Positions 23,901 through 36,139 of a stretch of 64,000 nt of DNA are shown here, one piece after another. The DNA comes from Isoetes taiwanensis (taxonomy: Eukaryota; Streptophyta; Lycopodiopsida; Isoetales; Isoetaceae): the NCBI GenBank assembly GCA_021234155.1, contig JAJEKV010000010.1:16686275-16750274 (forward strand). The letters are read 5' to 3'. How positions within the stretch are numbered: position 1 is the stretch's first letter; every line of letters begins with the position of its first letter. The translations under genes and the position numbers were made by a program. Below the pieces are notes generated by a model. That model searched no databases. It was given only the letters and a program-made list of their open reading frames with translations, and was not told the DNA's origin.

Positions 23901-25578
23901 ACTCAACCTAAAAGTATAGTCCGACATCACTCGTCAAAAAAGCCCTGCTTTATAAAATTACAATCACATAAAGTGCAAGGAGTACCTGAGAACGGGACCA
24001 TGACAAGTCCAAAATATCTTCAGTGTGACCTTGCAGGCAGCATGTTGGTTTTTCAGACAACCGAAATACCTTGGAAAAGAATGTTGTGCTATCAATCCCA
24101 CTTTTTTTCCTGCTCCTTTTGCTTCGGGCTACACTGCCACTCATTATAGCATGCAACTTCGATGTATCATTTTCTTGGTAATTAGGTACAGAATCCTCCA
24201 TGTGAGTTGCGTGCTTCCCAGAATCAGCAGATGACATAATAGAAGTATCTTCACATTCATTCCCAATGGAAACTTCGGTTTCAATCACTTCCCATATGCG
24301 CACCATGCAATCCTGGCCACCACTAGCAAGATAGCACCCATCTAAACTGAACTTCAGAGTCCATATAGGTCCATCATGAGCCTTAATATTTTGGCCCATC
24401 AGCAGATCGGTAAGTTCCCTGTTTTTTTTTCCATGTACCTGGACTTTGATTCGTTGTGGATTCCATAATGCCATGCCCTCCTTTGAAGACAAGCTACTGG
24501 TCTCACTAGAAATGCTGTCATCTCTGTCCTTTGCACTGATCTGTCTTGATTTTTTAATGGCACTCCTAAAACCCTTTAAAAAGCCTCTTGTTTTCTTGTG
24601 CATATCTTTATTATCCCTACTATTCCGTTCCCTGCCATCTGCCTTCCTTTGAAAAGCGGGTGACAACCCTAAAGAACTCTCAAACTCTTCAAGAGAAAGC
24701 TCCTTGCCAGTCCCTACTTCCCTGAGCTTGTTCCATAATCCGTCAGTTCCTAACTCATGCACTATAAATTCTTTTCCACTATCCAGATCCTTTATCCTGC
24801 AAATGAATTCTCCATTGCTCTCAACAGATGACCTCCAGCCTTCAACAGAGCTACTGTTCCTTCCATGTGTTGAATCTGCAAAGCTTACGCTGGAACTGGA
24901 TGCAGACATGTTGGCTAACGATAATGAGTCCGATCTTGCTTCTTGAATGAATGGTGGTTTCCTTAATGACATAGCACTGTTAGAATCTACAAGCCTCTCA
25001 AAGTGTTGAGATGAACACCTCGATATGTTTTTTAATGACGCACACTTCCCAAGTTTATGACCAGCGGCCTGAGAATTATCGCCTGTGTTTGAAGCATTTC
25101 CAGAAGGACCAGGAAGTCCCTGTGAAGAACTGCCTAAAATACCATCTAGCTCTAAAAAACCAGCACCCCTAGATCCAGATCGTGAGAATCCTGAATAAGA
25201 AGAACGAGAAGGTGATTTTGAAAGAGAAGGTGAACTTGACATTGAAGGTTGTTGAGATTTTGCTTCAACTCCATTAGCTGAAGCTAAAGATGAAGATGCA
25301 TCCCCTGTTTCATAAATCCTGCACTCCATTTCCTCTTGCAGACCCATGCGGTGAAATAATCTGCGCCTGCGCTCTTTAATGCTTTCAGGTTCATTTCTCC
25401 AGATAGAATATTTAGGATCCCATGGAGGAAACCCACTGTGACATCTTGAGTTCTCTCTACAACGTGTTGACCCATCCTCTACGCTAGTATCAGAGTCTGA
25501 GATGTCAGAAGCAGAAGCTGATGGAATCTTATCCAGGGTCTCGAAGTACTCTTCTTCTTCCGAGCTCTCCATGGCCAT
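20929..25578 (-). CDS. Plant WDR44-like WD40-repeat protein, 7 coding exons, 939 aa
   Basis: Coding exons on the minus strand: 25578-23986, 23716-23626, 23557-23400, 23327-23276, 23137-23055, 22969-22876 and 21677-20929 (stop TAG 20931-20929). All six introns are GT-AG; lengths are 269, 68, 72, 138, 85 and 1198 nt. The exons total 2820 nt, exactly 940 codons including stop, so the frame is intact. The ATG at 25578 ([10 protein letters not shown]) has G at -3 and G at +4. Residues 1-255 are acidic then Ser-rich. Residues 261-304 hold the family block [17 protein letters not shown] plus [20 protein letters not shown]. Residues 325-346 are Lys-rich. WD repeats follow at about 395-431 ([13 protein letters not shown]), 515-547 ([11 protein letters not shown]), 552-588, 595-630, 650-690 and 691-725. 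The C-terminal 210 residues are low in motifs. WD40 propellers are protein-binding scaffolds; animal WDR44 binds Rab11, but the role of the plant relatives is poorly defined, so no reaction is assigned. The gene stands alone among retroelement relics. Confidence 0.93.
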
Positions 25579-26033
25579 CACAAGTTTTTACCACTTTTGC
25601 AGCCAGTGCCATACTAAACGGTGTGCACAGTCCCTAACCATCCAGATCGTGCCCTTCCAACCTCCGTCAGTGCGATGAACCCCCTATAAAGCATAACAAG
25701 GCATACCCCTTCCCATAGGACTGTCTCTCCCACTGCCTCCATACACTCTTCACCCGTCCCAATTCCTGCCGGTCATTTTTCCCCAATTAGACCCAAAACC
25801 ACCACCAATACTCCAATTGACTCTCAATTAGTAAATTATATGCAGATATATCTCCCAATGCTTCTTCTACGCATCTTCACTGTCAATGTAGTTTCTCGAC
25901 ACAATCAACGGAATTCAAGCTCCTCTCTTCTCCGCAGGTATTCAGCAAAATGCGAGGACTAAAATGTGTTGCATTCTTTGCCATAGCCTAACGGAATATT
26001 TTTTACAAAAACCCCAAACTACATTTTACTTAC

Positions 26034-26340
26034 CAAAGTCCAAGACCTGCTCCAGAAACAGAAACCGATCCGGAAAAGATTCGACCAGATGCATGGAGGA
26101 CCTAATCCAGGACTATCCCGTAAATCCGTGGCAGGTATTGAGCCAAGGCAGCAGGAACAAAATTTTCAACTCCATTTCTGGATGATTTTGGAGCCGATTT
26201 TCCGCATGAAACCCTTAGGTGATGAGGCGAAAAAAGAAGATGTGGGGAAAGGGTCTGCCGTAGCCGATCTTTCAACCTGCCATAGCCGTCACCTCGGATT
26301 TCTTGGCGGACCTCCAGGTCTGGTAAGAGTAGGAGCATAG
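26034..26340 (-). other. Probable 5' UTR exon and splice donor of the WD40 gene
   Basis: About 450 nt upstream of the ATG, the minus strand reads GACTTTG|GTAAGTAAAATG with the GT at 26033-26032, an excellent plant donor. A 5' UTR intron ending shortly before 25578 is therefore likely; AG acceptors are available in 25578-25800 but I could not choose one. The transcription start is unknown; 26340 is only the edge of the non-AT-rich block. Confidence 0.45.
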
Positions 26341-26824
26341 AAGGGAGAAACTGTCTAGTTACTTCCCACCATTCGTCGGTGTTAGGTCCTTATCAACCAC
26401 CAGCCGTCCGATCTCGTCGACACGAGTAAGGAATGACCATAAATACTCGCACGCCTCAAGTCTCGTCTACGGTTCAGATTTTAATTTTCAAGGACGAGTT
26501 TAATCTGGAACATCCGCGCTGTAAAGAGTTACTGCGCCGTTTTAAACTTTATTACATGTGGCCAGATTTACTGAATGTAGTGGCAAAGACGTTATATTAT
26601 GCGGGTATAAATACCTGTGGCGTATATATCGTAATCTTGTCCATAAATACACACGTGTTGAGCGCTGACGGTGCCACATACGTATATATACAAGGTCAAC
26701 TTATATACTTTGTATTATCTAGTCTAGGGATTATAAATATATTCCAAGATATACGTATATGTACATATTCAAACCTATACGTATGCTACATATATTTTGT
26801 GGGACATCTTAAATCTTCTTTACT
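26341..26824. other. AT-rich flank, no supported gene
   Basis: The segment is rich in TATATA and ATACGTATATA words. A plus-strand frame at 26433-26840 is open for 135 codons, but its composition (Ile, Tyr, Leu from AT-rich codons) and lack of motifs suggest a chance frame. Confidence 0.5.
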
Positions 26825-26943
26825 AAAAAGAATAGAATAGAATAGAATTGTTTTTATCGTCCACGGAGACCAATCAGCCTATGGGACCCAATACAAAAAG
26901 CGCAGCAGTCACATTACTGCCCGAAACGCCTCATGTAACCCGC
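26825..26943 (-). repeat. LINE 3' end fragment with (AATAG)n tail
   Basis: The plus strand shows AAGAATAGAATAGAATAG, then TCGTCCACGGAGACCAATC, CCTATGGGACCCAATACAAA and CAGTCACATTACTGCCCG. It is the same family as the 3' end of LINE-D, in the same orientation. Only about 120 bp is present, so it is a strongly 5'-truncated insertion. Confidence 0.75.
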
Positions 26944-27979
26944 ATAGATATTTCTTCTTCATCACCATAGCTAGACAAAAACAAGTACAATAATCCAATA
27001 TGTGTAAATAAATTGGCTATATATATGTCGGTATATATGCTATATATGTGTAATATACATGTGTATATGCAATTATTGTTTCTTAGTATAATTTGCAGGC
27101 ATCTCAATATGTTGTTTCTTTTCCAAACATATGTTCTTATTCACTAGTCTTCTTTTACTTTCTTTCTACTTCTTTTCTAAGGTTGTCGGTGAGTACCAAT
27201 CATCTCACTTTCACCATGTTTGCCACTGCCTTGTCCCAATTATGATTATATGCTACCACAAATGCATATGGTTGCCTCAACCGACAGTTGCCAGGGCCGC
27301 ACTCATCAATGTGTGTCACAATATCTTGCAACCATCCAGCAGCTTTTGTTTGATATCAATGCACCTGGCTGATTTTACCTTTTAGTAGCAAGTAGCGAAT
27401 GGCCTCTTCCACAAAGTTCACATGCATGCCTTCTATATATACACATATAAATACATATCTTGCCAGCAGTCTTCTTGTTGACTGTCCTTTGGAAATCTAT
27501 GACTCCATGCCTCTGCAACTGGGGTGGGCCTAGATCGACGATTCTCAAAGTTTATGTAACATCTCTTAAATCTTCTATGATGAATGACAGTCGTGGATTT
27601 CAGATCCAACGCCGTAACTTTCTACAGCATTCACGTGCCCCTTGGCTTTGAACAAAAATACAATTATTTGTCTTCACATGGGCCATGCATAAAGGAACTG
27701 TTCTTCACATATAAAGTGTTCCTTCCTTCCCATAGCAAAGACCTAGAATGGACTAGCACATCCGAAACTAATTTTTGTCTTGAGGTTATAAATATTATAT
27801 TCATGGGTCGTTTATCATGGAAGCCTTGTTTAAGTCATAAAATAAACCCATTCCTTTGGGGCTTGGGTTAAAAACACATTGGATTCCAATAATGTGGGAT
27901 AGGTTTATGAAACTTTCTAATCATTTACAATGTCTTATTTTTATGGCACCAATGTCTAATTTTTGCTCGTTTGCCTCTA

Positions 27980-28110
27980 GTAAGTACATTTTACGACGAA
28001 CACAATGCAATCACATTTAGTTTTCCACATGGTCCATCTAAGGGTAAGTATTAAGACAAACACAATGCAATTGCATTTATTTTTCCACATGGTCTATCTA
28101 AGGGTAAGTA
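27980..28110. repeat. Two-unit tandem repeat, 60-64 bp
   Basis: GTAAGTA recurs at 27980, 28044 and 28104. The units share ACACAATGCAAT, CATTTA, TTTTCCACATGGTC and ATCTAAGG. Confidence 0.75.
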
Positions 28111-28839
28111 TAGACGACGACAATCAAAGTCTGATCTTCATATTACGGATTTCTTTTATTTTACATGAGCAGTAAAGGTTCACTATGACTTGGATGATAT
28201 GAATGCATTGTTAGTATTAGCTGTCACATGTACTTTTTTTCGTGTAATATGGCAAAAGAGTACTACATCTTGAGCAACATTGTGTACCGCATCTCTAGCA
28301 TCACATAGGGCACACAATGTTTATAAGAAACAAAGATGATGCTTAGATCTTCTAATATCATGACCTTAAAGTTTCCCATGTTATTGTTACATTTGAGGCC
28401 ATTCATTTGGGTTTAGTTGGTTGGGTGGACTTTTAAGTACATATGATTTGAGGTAGGACCCGTCTCTCAAAAGGCATCTAGTTGTTAGTCAAATGAAAGA
28501 CTAAACTTTAGGTCGAGGTATTGATGGCGGGTGTGTTGGTTTCGTGTCTTCATACAAGGTGAATGGGGGGAAGAACACATAAAGTAATATTGTTGTGGTG
28601 TGTGTGTCTAATATACTTCTAAAAACTAAAGTGATGAATTGAATTTTACTGTTCGATGTGTTAGTAATCGGCTGGATTTCGGTTTCACAATCGAAAGATT
28701 ACGTAAATCGCAATCACGCTGCTTATCGGTTGAAAAACTCCTCTCGTAATCCCACGGCTTACCAAACATAACCGGCGCTTATGAAAATTCGCCTTGATTG
28801 TTTTACGATGATTCTTTGGTGATGATTCTGCAAGTGGGA

Positions 28840-29200
28840 GAGTTTCGTGACCCATTTTGCAAGGCAGAGAGGATTTTGCTTCTTGATCCTTTCCTCGCAA
28901 TATTCTTGCAACGCTTATCACGAAAGCCCGAAAATCCAAATTCGCTCCAAACGAACCTGCATTTGCACAAATTTCTACCTTTGATTGTCGTATGCATGAT
29001 TCTTGCATGTGATTCTTACAAGCCGAGAGTTTCATAACATTCTTGCAAAGGCAGAGGGATTTTGCTCTTGACTTTGATTTTGCTTCTGGATCCTTCTTGG
29101 CGCTCGCATTTTGCAGCTATTGTGGCGAATTTACTTCTGATCCTTCCCTCGTGGCCGCATTTTGCAAAGCAGAGAGAGATTTTGCTTCTTGCTCAACCAC
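28840..29200. repeat. Degenerate repeat around CATTTTGCAAAGCAGAGAG
   Basis: Three related blocks at about 28853, 29038 and 29158 share GCAAAGCAGAGAG-like sequence followed by GATTTTGCTTCTTGATCC-like sequence. Spacing is irregular, 110-190 bp. Confidence 0.5.
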
Positions 29201-29742
29201 AAGACTCTTCGTCACAAGACCGCCACCGGCCACATCTGCCTACAAGACTCCGCAGCTGCCTCTTGATCTTCGCCACAAGACTGCTAGCGTTTTGATCTTC
29301 GCCACGCTACAAGGAAGCTCTCGCCTACGTTCAAGCTCGCGACTATCCATCATGCAGGCCAAGGTTTAGTCCTTTTTTCTATTCTGTATAAGGATGAAAA
29401 GGGCAAGCTTCAAAAGATCATGAGGCTTCCAACAAAAAAAATTCATTGACAGAGCATGGACAAAGCTGATTTTGTTCCACTGGCTAAATTCTACACATGG
29501 CGGCATTAAGGTATGTGCAAGAATGTTTCAGGCTGGAAGCAGGGTATGAGATCGCCAGGCAAATAGGGCGCCATAGCCAGCAAACATGATACTCAAGTCA
29601 TCTGGAATGAAAATAGAGCAGATCAGCGGAGCTTTGCTATGCAGAGCACTGCAACAAATAACTTACTTGATCAATCTTATAGTATGGAGGCATGAATCTC
29701 AAACGTGTTTGATAAAAAACTAGCCCATACCTATGGCAATAA

Positions 29743-32700
29743 GTTTTTTGTTTTTTTTTTTTTGAAGGACGAAAGAAAACTATATTAAAAGTGAGGTGGA
29801 GACAACCCCAAACCTCATCTTTAACACTAGTGTGTAATTTAGAAGTCAAATATTGATCGTGCAGTCGAGATTTAATCTCATGATAAAGACCTATAGCAGA
29901 AGTGCATTTGCCTCTGAAAACCACCTGGCATTTATGCTTTTAAATCGCCCAGCAGACTAACACCATGCAGATATTAAAAACCCACTTCTTAAAGCATGGC
30001 TGGCTTGGGGGAAAATGGCCAAGGAGGATTTCCTGACTTGCGAGATGCGTGCAAAATGATGTGCAATAGGGTGAAGGTGATCGTATAAAATAAAGCAATG
30101 CTCTATGGATTCAAGGGCGGCTTTGCAAACTGGACAAACCAGGCTGATGGTTGGCTTAAAGAAATGAAGTTTAACATTAGCCCTGATGGACCGCTTGCCA
30201 AAGGAGAATGGGGAATGTTCTTATCCCAGATTCTGGACCAAACCAGCCAGCAAGCGGTATCTGGAACTACTCGTTATCAATGAGATGAAGGTGACAAAGG
30301 AGGTTGCGCCGTGAGATGTTTGTAGCAAGTTTTAACAAAATGTTTACCCAAAAAGATGTCGACTAGAAACTCCCATATGGACTCATTACCAAGATTGGGC
30401 CGCAACGGGATATTATCGGCTACCATTTCCCATATAAAATAGTCTAGCTCAGTCAAATTGTAAGTGATCTTGAAGTTCTTCTAGGAGCGGAGCCGACCGC
30501 CCAAGTACCAAGACTGCAGATTAGTTATACCCTTAGAAAGCCATCTGTGTTGAGTCCTAGGATGCAAGGTTGAAATCAGCAGGGGAGCCAGCGGGGTGAG
30601 GCAGAGGTACCCAGAGAAAAGGCGGAGAGGGCTAGGATCAATTTGAAGGATGTAAAGAGGCTAGTGATTTCACAACCTCCCATGCCTTAAATTACCAGTG
30701 AAGGGAAGGAGATGCATTGGGGACTGGCTTCAAGGAAAAGAACACTGTCCATGGAAGGCATGGGCGATCGTCGGTTTTCCAAAGGGCACAAGAATGCTCT
30801 ATGGCTTGAACAAGCAAGCGCATACCACAGGACTGTGTATGTCCGAACAAGATCCTCCACACAAACTTTGAGATTAGAATCTTACTACGTAGAACTAAAT
30901 CCATCATGCCCAAACCACCATCCCTTTTCGAACGTACACGCTTCTTCCAAGCAACTTTGGTTACTGCTCTTGTTTCATTTTCACCCCAAACAAGGTTACG
31001 AATGCTGGCAACGATCTTCTTAAATTTGAAAGCTAGGGCTAACAAGGCCAAATGCAACATATACATGGGTATTGGTAAGAACCGATTTAGCTACCTGCAC
31101 TCATCCAACCTATAACAATTTAGCACCCCTCCACCACAGCAAATGTTTTTGCAATCCAAAAATGATCCAGTCCTAAGCTTGTATAACGAAAATGCCAACA
31201 CCAAAAGAAACCTCAAGAGGACGAGTCACATTATTTGGAGGAAGCAGGGTTCATGGGTGTTGCTGCACACAAGCGAGGGCTGGCCCATCTAAAGCCCAAA
31301 GAGCACTGCATTTTTGACAATTAACCAAGCAACCATAAGCCAAAGGAAAAATATCCAGAAGTTGCTTAGCTCTAGTCAAGTTATCTTCGGTAGCCTCAAC
31401 CAGAAGAAAAGTATCATCTGCAAACTGGTTGCAAATTATCTGTGAGCCATCAGCTATACTCAAGCGTTGGAGGAAGGAATCATCCACCGCACTTCGAAGG
31501 AGTTGTGACAGGCCCTCAGCCACAATGGTAAGGAGAAAGGGCGCCAAAGGGCACCCCTGCCTTATACCTTTACTGACTGGGAAAAAAGTTAGAAGACTCA
31601 CCCTGAAATGAAACTACGGCCTTAGCATGCCTCAATAACTTCCACACTGTTTCACATAAGATGGGTCCAAAACCCAACTTATGCATAAATCAAAGCAGGA
31701 AGGTACAAGAAACACTATCATAAGCTTTGACAAAGTCAAGTTTAAGGTACACCAAATGTTGCTCATTGTGATGCACCCAATAAATTCCCGTCATAAGTCT
31801 TTGCGACCTTATCAAGAATATATCGTCTAGACAAGAAGCCAGACTATTCCTGGCTAGTAAAATCTAACAATATAAGCGTCAACCTCTCTGCGTACACCTT
31901 TGCTATGTTGTAGACCATCGGCAATAGTGTAATGGGCCTCTAATCCGAAATTGCCTTGGGCTCTCTGACCTTGGGAATCAAAGTGATGATACATGTGTTC
32001 AAGATCTTGTCCAATAGATGAGACTGCAGAAGATCTTGATATGCCTGTCAAAGAAGCTTGGACTCCACTTCCAAGAGATCCTAAAGAACTCCATAGGAAT
32101 GCCATCCCTACTAGGACATTTATCATTAGCCATGAGGTGTACAGCTTCCTGGAGATCAAGTACAGTGAGTGAAGCTTCCAACCGCAGCTATTAGGTCGAG
32201 GAAATGGTGGGAGAAAACCTTGGATAACAGAATTTCTCGTGCTTCATCTTCGAAGGCAAGATATTCTCTGCAAAAAAGGAACTAAAATCTGTTGAAAGGA
32301 AACATTTTACTTGCTTTGTAGAGGAAATGACGTCACCATTCTCGTACTGAAGGGAAGATAGAACATAACTCTGACGCTTTATGCGAACGAACTTGAAGAA
32401 ATATTTTGAGCATCTGTCCCCATCTTTGAGCCATGAAAAGACCTGCTTTTAACTTGTCCGCCCTTACTTCTACTTCCACCAATTCATGTATCCATTTTAC
32501 AAGTTCAACCTCTTGTGCATGATCAGCATTCTAATTTCTAAGCTACTGCAACTCATCATATTTTTGCCTCAACATATCGTTTTCACATTGAACTTGTTCA
32601 CAATGAAATTAGCAAGAGCAGAGACAAGTGTTCTCATTGGAGTCTCTAAAGTTGCAATAGTTTCCCAGACATGTTTGCAATCCTCAATGAAATCCTCATT

Positions 32701-33510
32701 AGCCAAATACTGAGTGTTGAGTTTGAACATGGTCTTTCCTCGAACATGATTTGGACGATTATAGTTCAAATGTGATAAGCTGGGGATGGTGATCAGACGT
32801 TGTAACACATAATTCCTGTGGTAGGGCTCGTGAACTATGTGTTGCACGTGTACATTTTCATAGCATCTATCATGTCTGGCTGCAACTCTTCTAAGGCCCC
32901 ATTAGACCAGGTGAAGCCGTCATCCCCTGGGACTTCTAGAAAGCCATGTTCAAAGAGGAACTTGTCCTGTTGTTCCTTCTCAAAGCCTGAGATAATGTCG
33001 CCATTAGGAAACCTGTCAGCTAACCATATTGAAGTCATCAAGGAGCAACCATGAAACATCATGCCCCCTGTTCTTCATCTTGTTCCTCAAGGAGGCCAAC
33101 ATGGACGCCCTCTGATGAGGCACATCAGACACATAGACGTTGACGATGTCCCATTCCAATCATCTTGCTTCCACTTGATGACTGTCCATTTGTCCTGCTT
33201 ATCCTTTGTTGTAAAAACCACTAGTATCTGGGGACCAAGAGATGAAGGTCCCGCCATGAGCTCTATCAGAAACACTTGCCAATCCAACATGCTGCCGTCC
33301 CATCAGATTTAACAACCCGCCAATAGAACCTCTGTGGCATTTATGCTTCCATAGATAGAGAATCTATGGAGCCCATCTTCTAACTACCTGTGCAGCTCTA
33401 GATCTTTTTATGGGGGAAGATATAAGTCCCCTTACATTCCAAGAAACAACATTCATCTCAGGGGGTACAGGATCTAGTACTCCTTTCTTTTTCCTCCGCT
33501 TTGAGGCCAT
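29743..33510 (-). pseudogene. L1-type LINE ORF2, decayed (LINE-B)
   Basis: Minus-strand L1 ORF2 relic. The frame opens at an ATG (33510-33508), MASKRRKKKG, with a second ATG at 33456 starting MNVVSWNVRGLISSPIKR, the L1 endonuclease start. RT motif A reads VYLKLDFVKAYDSV near 31765-31725. Motif B reads KGIRQGCPLAPFLL in 31571-31530. The catalytic box is FADD at 31424-31413. After the RT come KVAWKKRVRSKRDGGLGMMD (about 30955-30895) and a zf-RVT finger CPVCKAALESIEHCF (30135-30090). Frames are broken in several places, so it is not functional. The poly(A) tail is seen as T13 at 29751-29763. It is the same lineage as LINE-A but better preserved. Confidence 0.9.
29751..29763 (-). repeat. Poly(A) tail of LINE-B
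   Basis: T13 on the plus strand, followed by GAAGGACGAAAGAAAAC. On the minus strand this is an L1 3' end with a poly(A) tail. Confidence 0.8.
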
Positions 33511-33529
33511 TGGCCCCGTTGAGGCATTC

Positions 33530-34225
33530 TGTCATACACAACCAATGTCAGGGGCTCAACTAGGTGCATAACTGTATCCTCATCGAGAGATACATCGAAG
33601 CTGATGCGGATTTGCCATCCCCCTCACCAGTCGCTAAGAATGGAATAGCATCATCGACCTCATCGATCCATCTAATCTGTTGATCAAGACTTCAAAACAT
33701 CACCAACCGCGGCAGTGTATGCTAGAACATGGGGGAGTTGCAAAAATGTGGGAAGGTCTGGCGACACCGTTGCCGAGAGGGAGCAAGGCCATAAAGCAGT
33801 AAAGAAGAACAGTAATTTCATCAATTGTGTCACAAGGTAAAGAGATATTAGAGGATACTTCCTGAGCAGGAGAGGGCGGCTGACAAGGTGGATCACAAGC
33901 AATGAGATGAGATGCATTCGCGAATCGTCACGGGCATGCTACTGTGTGCTCTGGGAGGACTAAATAACCTTCACCGACACTGACACTGACATACGTATAA
34001 GAAGAAGATGCTTTAGGAGTAACAGAGCCAAAGGCAAATAATGTGCAGGATGGGAACCAGGGGGACAAATCACCACTATTCAATAAATGGAGCTTAAAGT
34101 TGAATAAACTCAATTACCTTGAATGATCACGTGCTCGAGAAGGTTCTAATCCATCGGAAGGACTACACAGATCCTCGTGCCTCCAACGATGGAATGTGTG
34201 ATATGAATACCCAGGGTTCGTGCAA
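33530..34225 (-). pseudogene. Possible 3' part of LINE-B ORF1
   Basis: This segment lies directly upstream of ORF2 on the minus strand, where ORF1 should end. Short open stretches exist (33917-33684, 34113-33928), but I could not read a DUF4283 or CCHC motif. Homology to the LTR family starts at 34238, so LINE-B is cut there. The assignment is by position only. Confidence 0.35.
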
Positions 34226-34237
34226 AAGACTTGTTAA

Positions 34238-35400
34238 TTATGGGGAACCTAGGTGCCATGTGAGACCAACCGATTGGACAAGTTACTTGTTTGCCTGTGA
34301 TAGCCCTAAACCTTAACTGTAAATTAGGGCAAACTCCCCACTTTAGGGAGGGGTATTATTAATTCACCAATAATTAATCTGCCAGTACCACTATTAATAG
34401 TTTAGCTTTGTGGAAATTAGTAAACCCAGCCTCCAAATCATTGGGTAAGGGAAATTGCCAAATTTGTTCACCTAATTGGGGATCTCCCACCTGCCCTGTA
34501 ATTCAAATGTTAGGTCAATTGGAGAAGGAGGAGGAGCCTATTCAACTGTGTGGGGAGCATGCATGACTTGAGAGGATAATGGATCTGAAGCCAAGATACC
34601 GTTAGGTATATTTATTTAGCTTGGATAATCTAGTTAGAGATTAAACCTTCTTGTTTTAGATGGGATGATTAATGTCTTATTGATGCTCATTAAAGCAGTG
34701 AATGGATTTATGATCCATGGTAGTTCTTTTGGGTCAGACTTCTTGTGCTGGGGATAATGGAGGGTAGGACACCAAAGGTTAGTAGGAATAGAGGATGTTT
34801 CCAGCTATAATCCCCATATTATCATACAATACGCATCTAGTAATAATAAGAACCCACCTGCTGTGGATGTTGTGACAAGATTGAGCACCATACAATGCAC
34901 ACAATGGTGAAGGAGGTGGAGCCTTTGCCGAGCATGCCTACTGCCTCGCATAGTGTGCTACGCTTTTATAGCTCTGGCCAATCGTGGGTGTGGGTCGCAT
35001 GGTCCGACACTCTGGAATTGGGTGCGCACCATCCCCATGGGACGCCCCGGGCTCGATAGGGTGCGTGTGAGCTTGACCAAGGGATTTTGAGAGGTGGGTG
35101 CTGGGTACTGCATGCATGGGCCCTGATGCCACCATCCCAGCTATCCTTGAACCATTCTCAAGCCCTGAGGGGATTCGTCCTTTCACTCCCAATGAACTGG
35201 AGATGCAAATTGAGTAGTCTCGTAGGGTGGTTCCATGAGATTACGCCTGTGAAGGCTACAATCACATCAGTGCATGTTTCGCCTATCTCGAAAGTGTGCA
35301 GGAGGGACAGATGAGGACTATCCAGCTATTGATCGGTGCTAGCCATCACCATTGCTTCATGATTCCATATGTTGTTATCCAGAGGACTTCGGACGGCCAA
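34238..35400 (+). repeat. LTR-family remnant (copy a), 5' end missing
   Basis: The segment begins TTATGGGGAACCTAGGTGCC and carries GATTGGACAAGTTA, ATTAGGGCAAACTCCCCACT, TTAGGGAGG and, further on, CTGTGGATG, CACCATACAATG and GTAGTCTC. It then has GTGCATGTTTCGCCTATCTC and AGTGTGCAGGAGGG. The same blocks occur in the same order in 50965-52545 and, more diverged, in the complete LTR at 44495-45932. The first 150 bp of the LTR are absent. No internal region is attached, so it may be a solo or truncated LTR. Confidence 0.65.
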
Positions 35401-35559
35401 TGAATTTCTTTGAGTATGAGCCCCTGGCAGGAACTCATTTATGATGACGGACATGTTAACAGTATTACATTGTTCGTATTTGATGATGGATGTGAACTAC
35501 ACTTCATGGTGGCATATTATCATAGTGACATACATGTTCTTATGTTTGTCCCACTAATC

Positions 35560-35960
35560 GGATCGCTGATCCGGAGATCCCACGGCTCACGGGCTTTGGG
35601 ACATAATTGTAATGCCCTGGGATGGTTTGGGATTTTATATACATAAATATATATATGTTGCATCCTACTGGCCCAAAGTTGAGTTTGATCCCATCAGTTT
35701 GCCTGAGATCCCCACGCACTCACGCTAAGCTTTGGGACACATCCTACCTGCGGCACATGGCTTGGGAAATTATATGTAATAGATCTTCATGTCCAGATTG
35801 TTCTTTGATCCGGATTCCATCCGTGATCTTACTTGCTCACGGCTTAGCACATATCCCACGTGCACATGACTTTGGGAATTATATGTAATAGATCCTATGG
35901 CTAATGTTGCTTCTAATTATTGTCACTTAATAAAATCTCGACCCCTTGATCGGTCCAAGA
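35560..35960. repeat. Degenerate tandem repeat, about 125-150 bp
   Basis: Three units combine a GATCC...GATCCCACG-type block, a TTTGGGACA block and an AATTATATGTAATAGATC block (at 35571, 35705 and 35818 onward). Two copies of AATTATATGTAATAGATC are exact. Confidence 0.6.
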
Positions 35961-36139
35961 TCCCACGCCTGTGTTGAATGCTTATCCCTTAAGAAAAGGC
36001 TTTTAAAATTTTCATGTTGTGTGGGGGATTTCCAACCCTAGTCATTAACCCTCCATCTCCCTATTCTTAACCACTAGACCAAGCATTTCAATTCCTCGAA
36101 TAATTTTATGTTTCAAATATACACTTGCTGGGTAGATAA

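Larger units (their letters stand above)
26944..29742. other. No supported gene; AT-rich with local repeats
   Basis: The left part has (TATA)-rich runs around 27000-27070. Two local tandem repeats are listed separately. Open frames such as 27131-27385 and 29043-29369 lack motifs; the latter reflects the local repeat. Confidence 0.5.

Noticed and set aside
26433-26840. 135-codon plus-strand frame
   Set aside because: AT-rich composition gives Ile/Tyr/Leu-rich text with no motif, and its end runs into a LINE 3' tail.
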